Shown here piece after piece: positions 26,401 through 35,317 of a DNA stretch of 64,000 nucleotides. The number at the start of each line of letters is the position of its first letter. The stretch's first letter is position 1. The notes beneath the pieces were generated by a model. The model saw only the letters and a program-made list of their open reading frames with translations. It did no database searches and was not told the DNA's origin. The position numbers and the translations under genes were made by a program. Origin of the DNA: Sanderia malayensis (lineage: Eukaryota; Cnidaria; Scyphozoa; Semaeostomeae; Pelagiidae); the NCBI GenBank assembly GCA_013076295.1, contig RQOL01000024.1:3673158-3737157 (forward strand), given 5' to 3'.

Positions 26401-29400
26401 GTGATGTTTGCAATTTGAAAACTTAATAAGCTTCATCCGTATCCATAAATAAAAATATTTGTTTCCACAGCCACAAAATAACTGCAAAAGCTGAACTGAC
26501 AGTTGTTCATCTGCGGTAATGACATTTCTTGGTGAATAATTTTAACGCTATTTTAATATAGAGGTGAAAGGTGAACATCCAGCAGCTTAACAATAGCTTC
26601 CTTTACGCAAAGGCTGGCGAGGAATGCAATTGCAAGTTTTGCTTTTTTTGTACAATCTTTATAGTTATGTTCAATAGTTGGATGATAATAATCATTATTA
26701 TTATTATTATTCCGTATTCCGTATTCCGGATTCCGTATTCCGGATTCCGGATTCCGGATTCCGTATTCCGGATTCCGTATTCCGGATTCCGTATTCCGGA
26801 TTCCGTATTCCGGATTCCGGATTCCGTATTCCGGATTCCGTATTCCGGATTCCGGATTCCGGATTCGGTGTTTTCAAGATAGCCCAAAACGTCAAATATT
26901 TGATTCGTCATCGTATTTTTTTTTGCCAGGGTGAAGTTGTGGCGATAGAGCTTGGCGAAATCGAAGCCCAAACTGATAAAGAAAACTCTGAAATACAAAC
27001 GAAGGAAAATGGCTTGTCGTCTGAAGATCAACAACATCATGAAGACGAAGATCCAGATGATTACCCATCGCAAGGCATTTGTGCACCGCTGGATAAAGTC
27101 CTCACCTTCATTGAAACTATTTTCAAGACGTTCTATTTCAAAAATTCGTCACTTGTGAAAATGGTGGCTGGTGGAATCCTTTGTGGTGGTTACGTTGCAT
27201 ATTTTCTTGTTGCATGTTGGAAGGATTTTAAAAGGGCTCGCGACCTGTTTGCTGTTACTATGTTTGCATTGTTCTGCTTTCTTTATTGGCTGGTAAAGAA
27301 ATTTTTCGGAGAGAAGATCGACAAATATGTTATCACTCCAGTTGTAAAGGCTATCAAGTCAAAATGGAAGTTTGTTAAGTGGTAAGCCAAAAATAAAATT
27401 ATCGAGGGATATAACTATATTTCTTTTTTGCTTTCTGGTCAGTAATAAACAGCTCCACTTTTTCTTGTTAAAAGACAGATCTGTGTCAGATTTTTAAGGC
27501 CCTCTGGCAAAAATTGCAAAAATTTATAGATGGCTTCTTTAGTGAATCTTAGTTTCTCGGGAATAAGTGATGAGTATTTAAAAAATGAAGAAAGCTTTAA
27601 GGACCTGTGGGAATCCCTCCCTTTTGTCCCTCCCTCTCCTTCCCCAACATTATTGCTCACAGAGTTTGTTATTTTCTCATATCGTAACTTTGTCCTTTAA
27701 CTATACTGATTTTTAATTACAGGGGTTGCATATTAGTTGTTTTTATACTGCTCATTTTGTGGATTGCTTTGGACACAGCTAAGAACCCGAAACGACTAAT
27801 TTCACTTGCTGGCTTGGTCATCTATGTTCTATTGGCCTACATATTCTCAAAGAACCGCAAAAGGGTAATTATTGCTCTGTATATCTTCAATTATAAACTA
27901 CAAATTCAAAATGAGCGGGAACTTAACATACATCCAATATATTTCACAAATTCTTCGCCATGCTTACTCTCGACTTAACAAACCAACCACTGACCATCCT
28001 GCTACCAGGTTTTGGCGAAACCGCTTCGCTTCATTAACAACTGTATCTGCAAGACTACAATTCTAATGTAGCTAATGTGTATGGGTTGCTTTGTAGGTTG
28101 TTTGGAGACCGGTACTATGGGGTCTGGCTTTACAGTTTGTCTTTGGCATACTTATTCTGCGAACCACGGCTGGAAGGCAGTTCTTCAAATGGCTCGGTGA
28201 CAGAGTGTCAATATTTCTAGCCTTCTCTGATACTGGAGCACAGTTTTTATTCGGGAAAACTACGTATACTGCGCATTTCTTCGCATTCAAGGTATGTTCT
28301 AATGGCGCTCTTCACCAATTTAGTGCTATTTTAGTTTGGCATCTAAATACCTCATTCAAGCGGTTCATCGTTAGGCAATGGATCAGTATAATGATGACAT
28401 CACATTTCTCATCCCCTTCTTTATTAATTTTTTACTTTTAGTGTTGTCTTGTTTGTTTTTCTGAATTTATTTTCATCCTATTGTCTTTTGCATGCTTTTT
28501 ATTTTTGTTTATGTTTACGATTGTTTGTTTTTTTGTTTTTTTGTTTATCCTTGTTATGTCTGCTTGTGTTTGTTAAATTTAGTTTATTACATGCCTACAA
28601 TAATGTTTAGGCCGTTACACCTGCAACGTGATTAAGATTGTTGTTATTTACTCCTTTCACAGGTTTTGCCAGTTGTTGTTTTCTTCAGTGCATTTGTTTA
28701 CATGGTTTACTATCTCGGCATCATGCAAGTTGTCATTAAAAAAATCGCATGGGTCATGCAAGTTACCATGGGTACATCTGCTGCCGAATCTCTCAACGCT
28801 GCTGGAAATATTTTCATTGGTCAGGTATGAATGCATTGCGAGTTCCGCAAGCAGTAGCTATTCACTAAGTAGCCTTTTAGCTGCAGCCTTTAGTTATTTT
28901 TAGTGCAATTGTATAGAATTATACACAGTTGAATCTATTTCGTACGATTTTTGCACGATTGTCGTACGAGTTCTGTCGTACGGTTGTCGTACAACTAAAA
29001 TATGCGTTTCTGTTTTCTGGCGTATGCTTGTTTCCTTTCCGCAACCAAATGTCTTTGCTACAAACTAATTTCTCACTCCCAACAGACTTTGTACGACAAT
29101 GATTTCACTGAATGCAACTTTTATACGCAGTTTTATTCCATCATAGTTTTATACCTAGTTGTGTAAATGTTTTATGTAGTATGGTCATTGGTCTCATATG
29201 GTTAATTGCTTCAAAGAGTTTTTCGTTGTAAATGCTCGAATTAATTTTCACAAAATACCATCCATTATTACTCATTAGGTTTTTTATCCATTTTCAGACT
29301 GAAGCGCCGCTATTAATTCGTCCATTTCTACCCGACCTGACAAAATCGGAGATTCATGCGGTGATGACGGGAGGATTTGCAACAATAGCCGGCAGTGTCC

Positions 29401-31824
29401 TGGGTGCTTACATTCTGATCGGTGTATCCGCCTCGCATCTTCTCTCTGCATCGGTTATGTCTGCGCCTGCCGCCTTGGCCATCTCGAAATTGATGTACCC
29501 CGAAACAACGACGCCTAAAACCAAGAAGGTCTCCGACATCCACATCGAAAAAGGGTACGTCACATATCTCCCTTTTCTATCTACTACATCTCCACGTCAT
29601 CTACTACGTACGTACGTCCCCATATCTCCCTTTTCTATCTAGCTACTAACACAAATAGATATTAAAGAGAGAGAGATTATGTGATAAGATGCTATTTATT
29701 TTGTAATAGAAATGAGAAGAACTTTCTAGAAGCTTTGGCTAGATTATGTGATAAGATGCTATTTATTTCGTAATAGAAATGAGAAGAACTTTCTAGAAGC
29801 TTTGGCTAGATTATGTGATAAGATGCTATTTATTTCGTAATAGAAATGAGAAGAACTTTCTAGAAGCTTTGGCTAGATTATGTGATAAGATGCTATTTAT
29901 TTCGTAATAGAAATGAGAAGAACTTTCTAGAAGCTTTGGCTGCTGGTGCATCAATGTCGATTGCATTGGTAGCAAACATATCAGTGATGTTGATTGCTTT
30001 CTTGTCCGTTCTGGCATTCTTAGATGCCATTCTCTGTTGGCTTGGCAGCATGGTTGGTTATTGCATATCATTTGAGGTACGTTCAGAGAATTTCCATTGC
30101 ATCATTTCAGATATTGTGCACTCTATAACGTCTTGGTTATACAGTGCACACTTTTTGGCATTAAACTTGTGAAAGTCCTTGGTTTTATCGTTATCACAAG
30201 CAGTTATGTTTGGCCAGCGTGTTGGGTTCCTTGTGTAAAGGTCTTCAGGAAATATCATGACTGATTATAATAGTGTCAGGACTTTTTGAATGGAGATAAC
30301 TGTGGGCTAATAGTGACATCGAAAGGTTCTTGTATTATTATTTTTACGCGCAGATATTCATCTGTAATATGCATCCTTTGTGGAGAGCTGTAGGAGTATC
30401 ATAAAATGAGGAGGAATACTTTGATTGTTTTTCCTTTCAAATCAAATCTTGATTAACTGAGTGATGAGGCTTATATTGAGATTGTTTTTTCTGTTTGATT
30501 GTTTATTTAGAATAGAAGCAAGAAAGTAGACTAGTTCTCTGTTACTCGGAGTTTCATGCTTTCCCAATCATCAGACAGACTATAATGAAATACATCCCGA
30601 TTTGTTACTTATATTGTTTGTTTATTTGTTATTTATATTGATTTTTTATTAATTTATCTTTTAGTGGATATGTTCGTATGTTTTGATGCCATTTGCGTAC
30701 ATCATGGGTGTGTCTTGGAAAGATTCGTTTGAAGTTGCCAAACTTCTTGGATTGAAAACGTTTCTCAACGAATTCGTTGCTTACGAGTCCTTGGCCAAAC
30801 TGATCAAGAATAGAAGACAAAACCTGGCTGGAACTCAACTTGAGGTCAGTAACGTGTTTGCGTGTAGTTCCTATTGTTTTTGATGATGTATGCGTGGAGC
30901 ATGCGTGTACTGAATGACTCCAAAGCCAGGGCTCAATGTTTGTAACATGCCTCAGAAGCTTCTCAGTTAGAGCTTAGTCTGTTTAGCTCGAAATCTTTTC
31001 TGCATCATGAAATTTTTCAAATTACAAATCGTTGTTTAAGGGTTGGGTAACCTTTAAAAGAGACCATAAAATTTCATTCGATTTATAGTAAGCTCTAAAC
31101 TACACATTATTCATACACATTTGCTACATACGCATTAGCTATATCAGATTTGAATTAGAAATTTGCTGGTTTATAAGTTATTTATAGTGTTTAAGAAATC
31201 GTTTTTGTTTTCACTAGCTTCGCTCGGAAACAGTTGCAACTTATGCCCTCTGCGGTTTTGCAAATATTGGTTCTATCGGTGTACAAATTGGTGGCCTAAG
31301 TGCCTTGGCTCCGAAACGAAGATCCGATTTAGCGAGTGTTGCATTCCGTGCACTGCTTGCAGGAACTATTGCATGTTTCATGACTGCATGCATTGCTGGT
31401 ATGATTATTTGCTTTTTAACTTGCACATAATTATTATTGCTAATATGCTATGGAGGTGAAGTGTGCTAAGATGCAGTGAAATTTCAATTTGTAACGAACC
31501 AAAGCATACTTTATTACATCCAGAATTTGTTAAATTGATAATAATTTATTTGTTTTGGAGGGCAATTAAAAGAAGAACTAAATTTCAATGTTATTATATT
31601 GAGAAGTCTATCTTATCAGTGGGACTTGTTATAAACTGAGATTTCACTTTATATATTTTAACAAAGCGTCGAAGTTTATAACTTTTTCCTTTAATTCTTA
31701 TTATCTAACTAGAACCATGAATATATATTTTTAGAAGCAATGTTTATTAATAATAACGATGTCATTAATCCTAGGTATATTATATGAAGATGGTTTTGAC
31801 GACAGTAGAATTCCAGTGGTCTAA
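20412..31824 (+). CDS. SLC28: Concentrative nucleoside transporter (SLC28/CNT family)
   Basis: Plasma-membrane Na+- or H+-coupled importer of nucleosides. Ten exons join in phase to 622 residues: 20412-20495, 26930-27381, 27723-27864, 28097-28291, 28663-28824, 29298-29554, 29911-30076, 30665-30844, 31218-31398, 31775-31824. The N-terminus is acidic and cytoplasmic. Multiple hydrophobic helices follow from exon 2 onward. Exon 6 carries [12 protein letters not shown] and the [12 protein letters not shown] block of the transport core. Exon 8 carries the CNT signature [13 protein letters not shown], and exon 9 carries [10 protein letters not shown]. It is somewhat shorter than human CNT3 (691), with a short C-terminal tail. 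Intron 1 (about 6.4 kb) contains a Mutator-like element. The acceptor of exon 29911-30076 lies in a 67-bp tandem array. A possible AATAAA lies at 32268. Which SLC28 member it matches best is not resolved. Confidence 0.95.
22541..22856 (+). repeat. Left terminal inverted repeat of the Mutator-like element
   Basis: It contains the 28-base leading block (22541-22568), the heptamer array to about 22688, (TAA)n to about 22708, and a unique inner block containing acttgcaattgcattcc. The whole matches the reverse complement of 26581-26884, with one substitution in the outer block and array-length differences. A second partial copy of the actataaagattgtacaaa block is present only in this left repeat. 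Confidence 0.9.
22857..23441. other. Non-coding interior of the Mutator-like element, 3' of its gene
   Basis: AT-rich sequence between the left inverted repeat and the stop codon of the SWIM gene. No motif or exon was recognised. Confidence 0.6.
23442..24957 (-). CDS. SWIM zinc-finger protein of the Mutator-like element
   Basis: Two exons read in phase: 24957 down to 23899 (353 codons, after an acceptor) and 23813 down to 23442, with an 85-base GT-AG intron. The first exon holds a region resembling the part of MULE-type proteins that follows the catalytic core ([20 protein letters not shown] and on). It then has a SWIM-like CxxxC...CxH zinc motif ([16 protein letters not shown]), a basic block ([10 protein letters not shown]) and a Pro/Gln-rich stretch. 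The second exon has CYGCGRAI and an HFHLFASC motif, possibly another metal-binding unit, and ends in FGWMPLTV. Its upstream partner is the kinase fragment; the simplest splice between them is out of frame, so the full transcript structure is unresolved. DNA binding is inferred from SWIM domains in MULE transposases. Confidence 0.72.
25188..25947 (-). pseudogene. Protein-kinase domain fragment carried by the Mutator-like element (frameshifted, C-lobe incomplete)
   Basis: Starts at ATG 25945-25947 (MAERS). Visible kinase motifs in order: glycine loop [12 protein letters not shown] lysine, a helix-C glutamate in [17 protein letters not shown] catalytic loop, a TDFDES activation segment start (DFG changed to DFD), and APE. 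The frame shifts by one base near 25566; the second half continues in another frame from EGFQHVPEV. The catalytic-loop Asp and Lys are kept. After APE the sequence runs into a GTATGC donor-like site at 25232 and no further kinase C-lobe was found before the SWIM part at 24957. The frameshift may be a sequencing or assembly error; the missing C-lobe cannot be explained that way. It resembles serine/threonine or TKL-like kinases; the closest family is unknown. Confidence 0.75.
25948..26580. other. Non-coding interior of the Mutator-like element, 5' of its gene
   Basis: AT-rich sequence between the kinase start codon and the right inverted repeat, presumably containing the element's promoter. 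No TATA-like element could be singled out. Confidence 0.5.
26581..26884 (-). repeat. Right terminal inverted repeat of the Mutator-like element
   Basis: Mirror of 22541-22856. The heptamer array here (about 26706-26867) is longer than on the left (about 130 bases), so the two arms have diverged by gain or loss of heptamers while unique blocks remain nearly identical. SLC28 exon 2 starts only 45 bases beyond the end of this arm. Confidence 0.9.
29644..29941 (+). repeat. 67-bp tandem array duplicating an SLC28 splice acceptor
   Basis: Four copies of a 67-base unit precede exon 7. Each contains the intron end ttcgtaatag (first copy tttgtaatag) and the first 31 bases of the exon (aaatgagaagaactttctag onward). 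Acceptors end at 29709, 29776, 29843 and 29910. Only the last is followed by the full exon. Because 67 is not a multiple of three, use of an earlier acceptor would shift the frame. Confidence 0.92.
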
Positions 31825-32570
31825 GTCATAGCGGTGATGCCCAACATCGACCAGATAAGTTATCACCATCAATATGAATGCTTTTTATTATTATTTTTTA
31901 TCATGCATTAATTGTTTTAATTCTTGCCATTTCAAGTAGTAAATATTGATATAAGCAGTATGGGTTTTGATGGGGTTTTGATCATATGGTGGTTACATAT
32001 TATTCTTAAGTTTGTCATTTCTCTTTTTTACCACGTACCTTTTTCAATATGGTTTTACTTGTCATACAGTAGCGTTGATCGCCTCTTTGCTTCAGCACTT
32101 CATAACTGTATTTTATCTAGCTGTATAAATTTTTCGTATTATTTCTGGTAAAAAGTATTCATGATTGTAGCAAGAATACATATATTTTTTATTACTTGTA
32201 ATATTAATCTTCATTATTACTGAAAATACCTAAGCTGTATTATTTGATGTAGTTAATTTCGAGTAAAAATAAATTGCTAGCTTAAAACAGAGATGTCTCG
32301 CATTTGAAATAGAAAAATCTCTTTTTGCTTGAAACGGATATCTCTTCCGATAACATCTCTTCTTCTGGAACAGAGATCTCTTGCCACTCAATTAGAGAGA
32401 CCTCTTTTGTCTAGAAAAGATATCTCTTTCTTTTGAAGTTCTTATGATGGTGTGAAAGATCTCTTCTTCTGGAACAGAAATCTCTTTCTTTTGAACTAGA
32501 AATCTCTTCCAATCCTGAAATATCTCTTCTTCTGGAACACAGATCTCTTTCTTTGACACTTTCCGTTGAT
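31825..32570. other. Convergent 3' region between SLC28 and the Rnd-like GTPase
   Basis: It contains an AATAAA for the plus strand at 32268-32273. From about 32285 there is a degenerate minisatellite that continues into the last exon of the minus-strand gene. No other gene was seen. Confidence 0.6.
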
Positions 32571-32600
32571 TTAAAACAGAGATCCTCTTCTTGAACCCCT
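32285..32600. repeat. Degenerate minisatellite with core agatctcttcttctggaac
   Basis: About ten imperfect units built around the phrase agatctctt(c/t)ttctggaac alternate with tttgaa-containing variants. The repeat overlaps the stop codon and final codons of the minus-strand GTPase (stop at 32571-32573). Confidence 0.75.
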
Positions 32601-35317
32601 CTCTTGTACAACCAACTTGTTCCCCTTTTTTATTTGAAACCTCTCTCCTATTTCAGTTGATCTTCTTCGTGCATATTTTGACAAATTTTTTAACCCAAAG
32701 TTCGATTTCTCCTTCATGTTGTTGTTGTTGCTATTGATGCCACTGTTGTTGCTGTTGTTGTTATTTAGATCTGATTTACATAAGACTGCATTGGCTGCTG
32801 ATTGGAAGACGTGGCTGATGTTGAAGCCAGTTCGTGCGCAACACTCAATGTAGTCCTTGGCTCCTGAATCGATTGCTACTTTTTCTGCCTGTGAGTGTGT
32901 TTGAATGGATAGAAAGCTTTTTAGTATTGGTGAATGAACGACATACCGTAATGCTTCGATTAAACGCCCAGGGCTTTTATTAAATGATTGATATTTTAGG
33001 AGGCTTCTATTCGAGGGGGCGTTTAATAGAGGGGGCGTTAATTGAAAAAAATTTAATATAGGGGGCGTTTAATCAAAGCATTACGGTATCTTAACATTAC
33101 CAATTGATAGCGTATTTGTTTTCCTACAGGGCTTGTCTGCAAAAACTACAATAGCTGTGATGATAACAATGGTTGGTCCATCATGGATAGCTGAGACCAC
33201 ATTGGATGGTCAACCAAAGCAGACTAGACTACAATAGCAAGTATGTTTATAGGATATATTATTATCTAATATAGTGTAGTGGTATAGTATGTTATGGTAT
33301 GGTATGGTAGGCATAGTCTAGTATGGTATAGGATGGTGTGTATAGTATGGTAATAAGCCCGAGACCAACCTTTATTCTGTTGACGGAATCACTGCTTTCT
33401 GGCACACTTTGAGTTCCAGGCACAGCAAGATAATAACTTAAATTTGAGTCTGTTCTCAGATCATTCTTACATCCAACCACTATGAAAGGTATATTTGGAG
33501 CTTCGTCTTTTATCTCCGGGATCCACTATACAAAAGAAAATGTCGCTTATTAAGTGACTACAGTGGAACGAACCTCTGGCTTCGATTAACGCAAATTCAA
33601 CAATTTCCCAAACTCTAATTACGCATTCTCTCAGGTTAATACAGCCTAGCTAATATGCTGATCACTGGATCCACAATGAGACTGAATAAAGCGGCTCGAT
33701 TTAACGAGCTATCGGTGGTTCGAACGCAAACCTAAGAATGACGTACCAGGTGTGCTCGTACCAAGGAGGTTATAATAATTTTAGTAAACAAATATTCGAA
33801 TAAACTTCATAACATCTGAAGCCTTCCTTTCGTTGTTTTCAACAGAAATATTAGTCTGAAGATTTTCTATTCCATTGACTCTGATACATGCGACTGAGTA
33901 ATATCTGTTTTTATTTCAGGTCAACAAGAAACAGGTTAAAGAGAGATTCTCTACTTACAGTGTCGTCAATGTTCGTGAGTGAGTTCGGGTTGCCAATGTC
34001 GAAACAGACCAAGAAAACATCAGCATTGTGATAAAGTTCGATTCGCAAACCATCATATTCTTCTTGACCTATGTAATAGTGGTGCCAAAAAGAGAAAACA
34101 ACACATTATCATCATCATTGCCACCATCTCAAACGTTACATACCAGCAAAGGAGGAAAGAACACTGATTCATGTATTGTGCTAAGGAGCTCTCAGGTATA
34201 TTTTCAAGTCAAATTTATTCGTTTCTACAATTAGCTACTGGATTGTTCTTCTACTACAGTATTACCCCGCCACTGAGAAACTGACTTAAAGAAATTCGAG
34301 CCTGAAAGTTTTCTGAAAACAATAGAGTGAAACAATGGTCTATTGTTTTTAACAATACCCTGTCCCAAAGAACCAGTTTCTAAGTGGCGGGGTAATACTG
34401 TATTGAATAACAATGAGTAACTATTCCACGCAAACTTTTCGATATGTTGAACATGTTTTGGTTTTCATGTGTTTATTAGCTGACGGTTTAAACTTCGATT
34501 CTGGATAATTCAACTCGCATTCTCATCGCTCTTACGTCAGACCTGTAGAGGTTTCGGTATATGTGTTGTGTATTTGACTTACCTGAAAGGTCACATAGCA
34601 TAAATTCGATTCGCCTTGTGCCAATTCTCACTGTTTCCATACACTCCTCGAATATATCTGATGATGTATCGTCAACCTGAAGTTCAACAAAAATCCAATA
34701 CAATACAGTCAAGCTCTGATAACATTCGTTAGCTCGAAGAATTTTAACCAGTCCTCTGCTTATTCCAATTAACAGGTTTCCAATGTAAAAATCACATGGG
34801 ATGAGAAGAGCCTGAGACGTAAAAACTGGGGGCATTAGCAACGCGTACCCCCTTATTTTTTCAATCTCCAAGGTTAAAAATGTCCCATATAAGTCGGCAA
34901 GATGCCCTAAAATTTAACTAAGAAAGATGCTTACTATAGTCTTAATCTACCGTATTTTTAGCTCTACACCTCGGTGTATTGAGCACTGTTTCCAGTACGA
35001 AGCTGCCTTGACATACATATGTTTACTCTCCTTGATAGATAGTTTTTAGCTCGTTAGTATAGCCTATAGTATACAAATAAAGCGCTGCTAACGAATCTCG
35101 AAAACGGAGTAAATAAGTACTGTCTGTCTCGGATTGGCTTGCTTACCTCGAAATCTGATTTGACGAACGATTTCAAAAGACACGTTTTGCCACAACCGTT
35201 ATCTCCTACGACCAGCAACCTGTATCTTTCGAGATTTTCATGTGTCGCCGGTGAAGACGTTCCACTGTCTTGACGAAGGCTGGCAGCAACGGCTGGAAAT
35301 GTCGCTTTCATCAACAT
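32571..35317 (-). CDS. Atypical Rho-family small GTPase, Rnd-like
   Basis: Five exons on the minus strand, in phase, 282 residues: 35317-35147, 34676-34583, 34068-33959, 33525-33370, 32888-32571. After a roughly 32-residue extension the P-loop reads VGDNGCGKTCLLKSF. Switch II is DLSGQEEYDGL (Rho proteins usually have DTAGQE; Rnd proteins have DTSG). Then come ADVFLVCFDIGNPNSL, the Rho-type WIPEIKDEAPNIPF and the base-recognition motif GCKNDLRTD. The last exon has an ECCARTGFNISHVF segment in place of the usual ECSAL motif, an Asn-rich run and a basic tail ending GSLF, without a CAAX box. A 12-residue P-loop background change (NGCGKT for GAVGKT) also departs from classical Rho. Function is presumably in actin or membrane regulation; whether it hydrolyses GTP is unknown. 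Confidence 0.85.
32946..33086. mobile_element. MITE with TA duplication in an intron of the GTPase gene
   Basis: Ends ccgtaatgcttcgattaaac and its near-complement (gtttaatcaaagcattacgg) are bounded by TA on both sides. Interior contains gggggcgttta repeats. Length is 141 bases. It shares its CCGTAA termini and cgccc-rich interior with 58295-58517. Confidence 0.8.
34257..34400. mobile_element. MITE with TA duplication in an intron of the GTPase gene
   Basis: Ends cagtattaccccgccactga and, inverted, taagtggcggggtaatactg are flanked by TA (34255-34256 and 34401-34402). Total 144 bases. A central palindrome around caatag...ctattg makes the whole element a potential hairpin. Tc1/mariner-type non-autonomous element is the likely class. 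Confidence 0.82.

Larger units (their letters stand above)
22541..26884. mobile_element. Mutator-like (MULE-type) DNA transposon carrying a kinase/SWIM gene
   Basis: A 4344-base element starting GGCTATCTT and ending AAGATAGCC. It is flanked by an exact 9-base duplication, caaaacgtc, at 22532-22540 and 26885-26893. Terminal inverted repeats are about 316 and 304 bases: a 28-base leading block, an array of heptamers (GGAATCC/GGAATAC), a short (TAA)n tract, then a conserved inner block ending near 22856 and 26581. A 9-base duplication with long inverted repeats is the hallmark of Mutator-like elements, and the internal SWIM zinc-finger protein fits that. It lies in intron 1 of SLC28, with its gene antisense to SLC28. 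No DDE transposase core was recognised, so the copy is probably non-autonomous. Confidence 0.88.

Noticed and set aside
22558..26868. Translated heptamer arrays giving [17 protein letters not shown] open frames on both strands
   Set aside because: Pure consequence of a 7-base repeat lacking stop codons; identical in inverted copies and part of the transposon ends.
22541..26884. Heptamer and inverted arrays as a CRISPR-like locus
   Set aside because: Units are contiguous with no spacers and the context is an animal intron.
33131..33237. Short plus-strand frame after a CAG (GLSAKTTIAVMITMV...) resembling a last exon
   Set aside because: SLC28 already ends in a well-supported exon at 31775-31824, the segment matches nothing recognised, and it falls inside the antisense GTPase intron.
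33370..35317. Small GTPase as CPLANE2/RSG1 or a Rab
   Set aside because: The WIPEIK...GCKNDLRTD block and the DxSG switch II fit the Rho/Rnd group better than Rab-like proteins.
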